A stretch of 12,136 nucleotides of DNA, taken from CAVSWN01 sp046728115 (GTDB taxonomy: Bacteria; Acidobacteriota; Vicinamibacteria; Vicinamibacterales; CAVVIG01). The stretch spans positions 1 to 12,136 of the forward strand of contig JBKPDW010000568.1 of assembly GCA_046728115.1 (NCBI GenBank), written 5' to 3'. The notes under the pieces were generated by a model, which was given only the letters and a program-made list of their open reading frames with translations, did not search any database and was not told where the DNA came from. Within the stretch, counting starts at the first letter, position 1, and every line of letters starts with the position of its first letter. The position numbers and the translations under genes are program-made. This document shows, piece by piece, positions 7,520-12,136 of this stretch.

Positions 7520-7816
7520 CTGGACACTCCTCTCCCCGACCCGAGGACTGACCGACGGCACTTCGAAGACAGAAATGCGATCGCGGGTCGAGCGCCGGAA
7601 GCGAATGGTGCTTCATCTGCAGCCGTCACGCAAGGCCGATGGCAGAAACTCCTGCTGAGCTCGAGGCGTCGATCAGCTGCGTCGAGTTGCCAGAGTTTCG
7701 TCGAGTACGACGCGTGGGACCCGATGTACTCCGACGTGATTCTGTTGCTGTTCGCCGCGTCAATCGTGGCGACCAGAAACGCGCGCCACCGCTCAGGTCG
7801 CGCACGCAGAAGGTCT
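7520..7816. other. Intergenic region between the ankyrin and Hcp genes
   Basis: These 297 bp carry the Hcp ribosome site (GAGAGGAG, 7527-7534 on the minus strand) and a terminator-like hairpin at 7781-7803. I see no convincing gene on either strand and no clear -35/-10 pair for the Hcp gene. The short motif GCGTCGA recurs near 7665-7710, but spacing is irregular and the motif is common in this base composition. Confidence 0.5.
7781..7803 (-). terminator. Candidate terminator of the ankyrin gene
   Basis: Starting 14 nt past the ankyrin stop, the minus strand reads GCGCG-ACC-TGAGC-GGT-GG-CGCGC: an 8-bp GC-rich stem with a GG bulge and a 5-nt loop, followed by GTTTCT. The short, T-poor tail makes it weak as an intrinsic terminator, but position and orientation fit. 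Confidence 0.35.
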
Positions 7817-9037
7817 TCAGGTGCTGGCTCCTCGTTCGCGCAAGAACGCTATCGTTCTGCCTTCAGAATGCGATTCGCTGTGAAATCGTAGTGCGTACCC
7901 CAGCGGCGTGCATTCGACGACTTCATCCGGCCGCTCATAGTGTCCCGGGAGTTTCACACGCACGCTGAGGTCGGCGCCACGATCCGCCAACAGTCGCGTC
8001 ATCGGTAATCCTCGGTCGTCAAACTGTGTGGCCGCATGAAAAATGGGCGTCTGCCCGCCGACGCCGGCACCATCTACAGTGGCTCGCGCGTTGACGTCTG
8101 CGCCGCGATCGAGCAGTAGCGTTGCGGCTTCAACATTACCGAACTCTGCGGCTACGTGCAGCAGGGTCGCTCCCTGAAGCAGGAGGAGGCGGGCGCCCGT
8201 GCTGCCGCAGTCCAGTTCGGGAAACCGGCGATGCGCCAGCCCTGAATCGGCATCGAGTCGCTCAGCTAACCGATCGAAGCGGCGGCGGAGCACGTCCAAT
8301 ACGCCTGGGACGTTGTACTTTGTCGTACCGCCCGCATCGAGTAGCACGTCGATGCAGGCGCTCAGTCGCTCTGGTGAACGTGCGTAAGTGCTGATCACAT
8401 AATCCAGTGCCGTGCCCCGCCCACGGGAAGTACCGCAGTTCGGATTCGCTCCGCGATCCACGAGCCATCTGAGCGCCTCCGGATCGACTGCCTCACAAGG
8501 CGCAAAGATGATCGGAAAGTCTCCGTTCCACTCGGCGTTCACATCCGCACCGTGGGATACGAGGAGCTCCATCATCGGAATGCGTTCGCCCTTGAGCGCC
8601 GCTCTCATCAACGGCCCATCTCCGCCCTGGTGCACGTCCGAGCCGTGTTGGATCATCCACGTCGCCATGGCTAATCGCGCTGCACCGGGTGGCTCCCACG
8701 GAACGCGGCATTCGGCAACCCATGTCAGCGGTCCGTTCTTGCCGTAGCCAAGGGGAGCACGGTGCAGCTCCGGGTTTCGGGTCATCAGGCTCTTGACGCG
8801 CGCGAGATCGTTGGTGTCGATCGCCTGCTTGAGTTGCCCGATCTCGTTGAGGAAATCGACGGAGACCTTGAGCTTCTGCCAACTCGGAAATCCATAGAGG
8901 CGGGCGATCTTGAACTGCGCGTCGGTGATGGACTTCGCTGTGCCGGCTCTTACGAGATCCTTGGCCTGGTCCTTGAGATGCCGGAGATTGGGGCGATCGG
9001 GAAGAGGGCGTGTCGCCCCTTGGGGATCAGTCGACAT
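7817..9037 (-). CDS. Ankyrin-repeat protein
   Basis: This 406-aa protein has no signal peptide or membrane helix and is probably cytoplasmic. The N-terminal segment (PNLRHLKDQAKDLV...DAQFKIARLYGFPSWQKLK, about 16-57) is a short helical lead-in I associate with bacterial ankyrin proteins of this kind. Ankyrin units follow. The clearest are MMELLVSHGADVNA (about 154-167), ALRWLVDRGANPNC, CIDVLLDAGG, TLLHVAAEFGNVEAATLLLDRGADVNA (about 291-317) and MTRLLADRGADLSV, with a more divergent stretch between about 230 and 285. Such repeats bind partner proteins; no catalytic domain is visible and the partner is unknown. The start is firm: AAAGGAGGT (9042-9050) lies 4 nt before the ATG. A promoter with a tandem-repeat operator is predicted at 9165-9231, giving a leader of about 120 nt, so the gene looks individually regulated. 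Confidence 0.92.
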   Translation of the reverse strand: MSTDPQGATRPLPDRPNLRHLKDQAKDLVRAGTAKSITDAQFKIARLYGFPSWQKLKVSVDFLNEIGQLKQAIDTNDLARVKSLMTRNPELHRAPLGYGKNGPLTWVAECRVPWEPPGAARLAMATWMIQHGSDVHQGGDGPLMRAALKGERIPMMELLVSHGADVNAEWNGDFPIIFAPCEAVDPEALRWLVDRGANPNCGTSRGRGTALDYVISTYARSPERLSACIDVLLDAGGTTKYNVPGVLDVLRRRFDRLAERLDADSGLAHRRFPELDCGSTGARLLLLQGATLLHVAAEFGNVEAATLLLDRGADVNARATVDGAGVGGQTPIFHAATQFDDRGLPMTRLLADRGADLSVRVKLPGHYERPDEVVECTPLGYALRFHSESHSEGRTIAFLRERGAST

Positions 9038-9041
9038 GGCG

Positions 9042-9050
9042 ACCTCCTTT
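9042..9050 (-). promoter_or_regulatory. Strong ribosome binding site of the ankyrin gene
   Basis: AAAGGAGGT on the minus strand, 4 nt from ATG 9037, fixes that start. An upstream out-of-frame ATG at 9053 opens an 8-codon frame (MKGGRHVD) that runs through this site and stops at 9027, 11 bases inside the ankyrin gene. Confidence 0.75.
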
Positions 9051-9164
9051 CATCGAAGCGCCCGGTGTCCGCACGTCGGGCTGAAAGAAGGTTCGCAAGA
9101 CTTGGCGAGGACAGGTGGGCTTCTACCCTTTCCGCGGACCGGATGCGTCCCTGTACGCAATGCC

Positions 9165-9193
9165 AGCGTAATCCGATCGATCCAGCGCGTCAA
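9165..9193 (-). promoter_or_regulatory. Predicted sigma70-type promoter of the ankyrin gene
   Basis: The minus strand carries TTGACG (9188-9193, five of six consensus -35 bases), a 17-bp spacer and TACGCT (9165-9170, three of six -10 bases). The predicted start of transcription is near 9158. The weak -10 and the direct repeats touching the -35 suggest activator-dependent expression. Confidence 0.45.
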
Positions 9194-9231
9194 AGTCACA
9201 ACGGTCCTTCAACAAGTCACAACGGTCCTTC
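9193..9231. repeat. Two identical 18-bp direct repeats, 21-bp period
   Basis: AAGTCACAACGGTCCTTC occurs exactly at 9193-9210 and 9214-9231, separated by AAC. On the minus strand the unit reads GAAGGACCGTTGTGACTT, lying immediately upstream of and touching the predicted -35 of the ankyrin promoter. Centres fall near -43 and -64 from the predicted start, on the same helical face. This is typical of tandem activator sites. The regulator is not identifiable from the window. Confidence 0.8.
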
Positions 9232-9382
9232 CCGACACCAGCTCTTTCTGGTCGAGCATCTTGAGGGAGAGCTCAGCTTCTGGATCGATGAGCGTTATGC
9301 AACGCTCGACCGGCTGCTGAAGCCGTTCCGCCAACCCCGCCGAGAACCGACCATCTGGAATGGCTCGGCGTGAGGCACGCGC

Positions 9383-12136
9383 CTATTCGCTCAGGTCCTG
9401 CAGACGCCAAAGGTAATCCCGATGCGCCTTCTGCAGTTTGACCAGATCGCCGAGAGTCTGCTCCAACCGGGGCAGGAGCGCGTGCAGGGCCTGATCGCCA
9501 AGCGCCGCCGCGGTGTTGCTGAAGCACGGGAGCACGGCACGAACTAGGTCCGGGTAGTCTTTGTTGCTCACCTTGCGCAGGCCGTACGCGTGGATGAAGT
9601 CCCCGCTCCGTTTCCGTACGTCAGCCGCGCAATCTATCCTGGCGACGCGGGGACCGATCGTATAGAGATGATTCTGCCAGCGCGCGTTTTGGAGGATGTC
9701 CGCCACATTGCCGTTTTCCAGCTGGCGCATCGTGAGCAGCGAATCCACCTTGTTCAACATGCAGCCGTGTGGGATCGCCATGCCATCCGCTCCGCCGGCA
9801 TCCACCGCCGGCCGCAGCCCCTGAAGCGCCGAGGCTATGCGGAAGGAGTCCGGACCATGGCTTGGGGCAATCAGCTCGCTCAGCACGCGCTGAATGACGC
9901 CGAGTTGCGCTCGCATGAAATTGGTGTAATCGGATTCGGCGAGCGTCCTCCGCTGGGCCAGCTTCCCAGCCGCATCCGCCGAATCGTTGGCAGCCGCCAC
10001 GCCGGACGCCGCGATGCGCGTGAACACAGATCGGTGCCGTTCCAATCTCTCGCGGATCACATCAGTGATCGCGGCTAGCCGTGCTCCCATGCCGAACCCG
10101 TTGACGGCCAACCCTTCGACGAGCTCCAGGAAGTTCACCGCGAGAATCTGGCCTTCCCTTCCCGCCGCGGCCGGGAAGCGCAGTCCCACCCACCGGTTCT
10201 CGCCAGGTTGCATTTTCGCCAGTCGAATCGAACCCTGGCCGTTGAAGGCGACGTCGTCGCTGCCGATGACTTCGATCGCCGCTGTTCTCAACGCTCGTGC
10301 AACCTGAGGTGTGGCTTCATAACGCAGCTCGACGTCACGCGGAAACGGCGCGGCGTTGTGCACGATCCCGTAAAAGCAATCCGACATACCAACACCGCGC
10401 GCCGGCGTAGTCGACAGGCCCATGTTGCGCTGGGCTTTGTTGTTGTCGTTGACGATGCGCAAATCCGTGGTGGGCCATCCGGGCGCGTTGCCCAGCAGGC
10501 TGGGCGGGACGAACGGATCGTTGGGACCCGTGATCTCCACGGCGAGGCAAAGATGGGTGGAAGCGATCGCATTCAGATGCCAGTGAACCGGGGACGTGAG
10601 CAACGGCCCGAGATCGGCTGCGTTGAAGGTGACGATGGCGTCGGGGTCCAGGAAGGTCACGTCGGGATCGCCGGAGGTGGAGTCCACGTAGTTGCTCCCA
10701 GTGCCGAACTTCGACACCAGAAAGTGAGCCGTCACTGATTGCGTGCCGGAAGCCGCCGTCGCGTTCCGCCGGATGCGCGCGAACGCCCAGTTATCCCCAA
10801 CGTTGCCGGCGCCGTTGCCAGCGTCCTCGTTGGCGGGCTGATCGTTAGGGAACGTTCCTGGCAGCGTGCCGCGACGATTCCAGACATCGCTCGTGACATA
10901 GAACGCGGCATGCGTCGAAGGCTCGCCCCCGTTGTCGCCGCTCGCCGGACTGTCGGTCCAGTCGCGCACGTAGAAGTCGTCTTGCGCTTCCACGGTCGTC
11001 ACCTTGAAGAAGAACGGATCGATCGAAACGCCAACAGGATTGCTTGCCAGATCCGTCAGCGTGTGCGTGGCGAAGTTCGCGTTTCGCTGGTAGGTCACGC
11101 CGTTTGGAAAGTTCGCCATGTCGGGCGTATTGTTGCCGCAAAAGATGCCGTAAAAATTCTTGCCGACGGCGATGAGGCCGTCGTAGTCCCCGATCGGGTT
11201 TGGACCGGCATATGTGCCGTTGCTGTCGGGAACGTCTGCCAGAATCAGATCGCTGACGGTCGTGAACCCATCGCCCGAGCTCTGGAAATGCGTCTGCCAT
11301 TTATCGCCAGAACCCGGATTGTGAAGCTGCTGGAAAAGGAATCCCACGACACCGTGCCGATTGATGGCCAGCGCCGGATTTGTCGCCGTGTTGATGGTGC
11401 GCAGGTCCCCACTCCAGGTGCGGCCGCGATCGAGCGATCGCCGGACATGCAGCGTCTGGGCGGCGCTGCTTGCACCGTCTGCATAGGCGATATAGACGAT
11501 GGAGCTGTCGCGCGGATCCACGGCAATGGCGAGCTGGCTACCGACGCGCTGGGTCCCGAGATTGCCCGATGCTCTCGTGGTGCCGATCAGAACCCGCTTG
11601 CCGACGTTCCCATCGCCGCCGTCAATGACGAGGTCGACCAGGTCCGCGAACGGGGTGGCAGCCGAGCCCCAATTGTCGTCTCGTACGACGACGACGTCCG
11701 TCGTCGAGCCAGGGCGCCAGCCCATGTAGATGCCATACACGGTCCCATCAAGATGAACTGCCGGCCGGATTGACGGACCGTCCTGCGAGGCAGTCGCGCG
11801 TGTTTCAATCAGATGCGATCCAAATCCGGCCGGTGGGGGAGCCGTCGCGGCATCGAGCGAGAGGTCGATCGTCGCGGTGGCGCCGGGGAAGGCAGCGAAG
11901 TCGTTCTCACCCACATACACACGGTCGGCACCGGTTCCCGCGCCGGCCATCACCGTCGCACCCTCCACATACGGCTGGTCGTCGTTGGTCTTGGTGACCA
12001 AGACATCCATGAGCCCTGGGGCTGTGAAGTCTGCCTTTCGCAAGATATTCAGGTTGGCATTGTCGACGCGGAGTATCCCGGCATAAAGAACGTTCGATGG
12101 CCCAGCGAAACGAAGGGTCGTGTCGTTGGTCTTGTT
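9383..12136 (-). CDS. Probable secreted propeller protein with Asp-box, beta-rich and helical C-terminal regions (5' partial)
   Basis: The frame is open to the right window edge, giving 917 visible residues; the TTG at 12043 is not a credible start because upstream codons continue protein-like sequence (NKTNDTTLRFAGPSNVLYAG). Residues about 1-420 look like a BNR/sialidase-type propeller: one good Asp-box (SLDRGRTW, 234-241), a degenerate one (SSGDGFTT, about 286-293) and repeated strand patterns such as LAIAVDPRDSSIVYIAYADG. About 420-680 is beta-rich and Asn/Asp/Gly-rich, with SDVWNRR, NDQPANEDAGN and DLRIVNDNNKAQRNM, as in large exported proteins. About 690-917 changes to a helical region containing three Cys and no repeats. 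The N-terminal signal peptide would lie outside the window. No sialidase active site can be identified, so hydrolase activity is not claimed; a binding or exported matrix-type protein is equally possible. The stop is TAG at 9383-9385. Confidence 0.85.
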   Translation of the reverse strand, partial: NKTNDTTLRFAGPSNVLYAGILRVDNANLNILRKADFTAPGLMDVLVTKTNDDQPYVEGATVMAGAGTGADRVYVGENDFAAFPGATATIDLSLDAATAPPPAGFGSHLIETRATASQDGPSIRPAVHLDGTVYGIYMGWRPGSTTDVVVVRDDNWGSAATPFADLVDLVIDGGDGNVGKRVLIGTTRASGNLGTQRVGSQLAIAVDPRDSSIVYIAYADGASSAAQTLHVRRSLDRGRTWSGDLRTINTATNPALAINRHGVVGFLFQQLHNPGSGDKWQTHFQSSGDGFTTVSDLILADVPDSNGTYAGPNPIGDYDGLIAVGKNFYGIFCGNNTPDMANFPNGVTYQRNANFATHTLTDLASNPVGVSIDPFFFKVTTVEAQDDFYVRDWTDSPASGDNGGEPSTHAAFYVTSDVWNRRGTLPGTFPNDQPANEDAGNGAGNVGDNWAFARIRRNATAASGTQSVTAHFLVSKFGTGSNYVDSTSGDPDVTFLDPDAIVTFNAADLGPLLTSPVHWHLNAIASTHLCLAVEITGPNDPFVPPSLLGNAPGWPTTDLRIVNDNNKAQRNMGLSTTPARGVGMSDCFYGIVHNAAPFPRDVELRYEATPQVARALRTAAIEVIGSDDVAFNGQGSIRLAKMQPGENRWVGLRFPAAAGREGQILAVNFLELVEGLAVNGFGMGARLAAITDVIRERLERHRSVFTRIAASGVAAANDSADAAGKLAQRRTLAESDYTNFMRAQLGVIQRVLSELIAPSHGPDSFRIASALQGLRPAVDAGGADGMAIPHGCMLNKVDSLLTMRQLENGNVADILQNARWQNHLYTIGPRVARIDCAADVRKRSGDFIHAYGLRKVSNKDYPDLVRAVLPCFSNTAAALGDQALHALLPRLEQTLGDLVKLQKAHRDYLWRLQDLSE

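Larger units (their letters stand above)
9038..9382. other. 345-bp regulatory and unassigned region upstream of the ankyrin gene
   Basis: No confident gene. From right to left it holds about 150 bp of coding-like sequence, then two 18-bp direct repeats (9193-9231), a predicted promoter (9165-9193) and the ankyrin ribosome site. On the plus strand a frame from ATG 9143 to TGA 9373 (76 codons) has coding-like codon-position GC over its last 45 codons (about 69/40/73% by hand). It would be divergent from the ankyrin gene and convergent with the propeller gene, but it has no good ribosome site and no family I recognise. On the minus strand the propeller frame continues 57 codons past its TAG to a TGA at 9209. 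Confidence 0.5.

Noticed and set aside
5634..7891. Long plus-strand frames opposite the methyltransferase and Hcp genes
   Set aside because: They mirror confident minus-strand genes, have low-complexity Arg/Gly/Val-rich products and no ribosome sites.
9193..9231. Possible CRISPR or transposon-end repeat
   Set aside because: There are only two direct copies with a 3-bp separation, no spacers, no inverted ends and no cas or transposase gene nearby; promoter geometry explains it better.
10739..11773. Plus-strand frame of about 344 codons opposite the propeller gene
   Set aside because: Antisense to clear Asp-box and beta-rich coding sequence; product Arg/Val-rich with no recognisable domain.

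Overview
The window is 12.1 kb of GC-rich bacterial chromosome with seven well-supported protein genes; the two at the window edges are incomplete. I saw no rRNA, tRNA, insertion sequence or CRISPR array. The gene types suggest a free-living Gram-negative bacterium such as an Acidobacteriota (Vicinamibacteria-like) lineage: a cytochrome c-PQQ dehydrogenase fusion, an ankyrin protein with the 'LRHLKDQAKDLV...GFPSWQKLK' type N-terminus, a TPR-methyltransferase, an Hcp-like protein, a secreted propeller protein, and a membrane protein with a STAND-like winged helix. This placement is inference from gene style; no marker gene is present.

Layout. Positions 1-1938 (+) hold the 3' part of a membrane-anchored protein with a degenerate P-loop NTPase-like core and a winged helix. 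It converges, with only 6 bp between the stop codons, on an AI-2E/PerM-type transporter (1945-3009, -). All remaining confident genes are also on the minus strand. Reading right to left they are: a large, probably secreted, propeller protein with an Asp-box (9383-12136, 5' end outside the window); an ankyrin-repeat protein (7817-9037); an Hcp-family protein (7049-7519); a six-TPR SAM methyltransferase (5538-6893); a possible 62-codon small gene (5288-5476); the cytochrome c/PQQ dehydrogenase (3225-5291); and the transporter. Gaps of 150-350 bp make these look like separate transcription units, except that the small frame overlaps the dehydrogenase start as ATGA.

The most interesting regulatory structure lies upstream of the ankyrin gene. 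Two identical 18-bp direct repeats with a 21-bp period (two helical turns) abut a TTGACG-N17-TACGCT promoter, placing them about -43 and -64 from the predicted transcription start. This is the geometry of a tandem activator operator. The most interesting protein is the left-edge one: it keeps Walker-B-like and winged-helix segments, but I see no GxxxxGK[ST] loop, and it is bracketed by membrane helices.

No single pathway links the genes. The dehydrogenase is a periplasmic oxidation system, the Hcp protein is isolated from any other type VI secretion gene, and the ankyrin, TPR and winged-helix proteins are accessory interaction or regulatory proteins of unknown partner.
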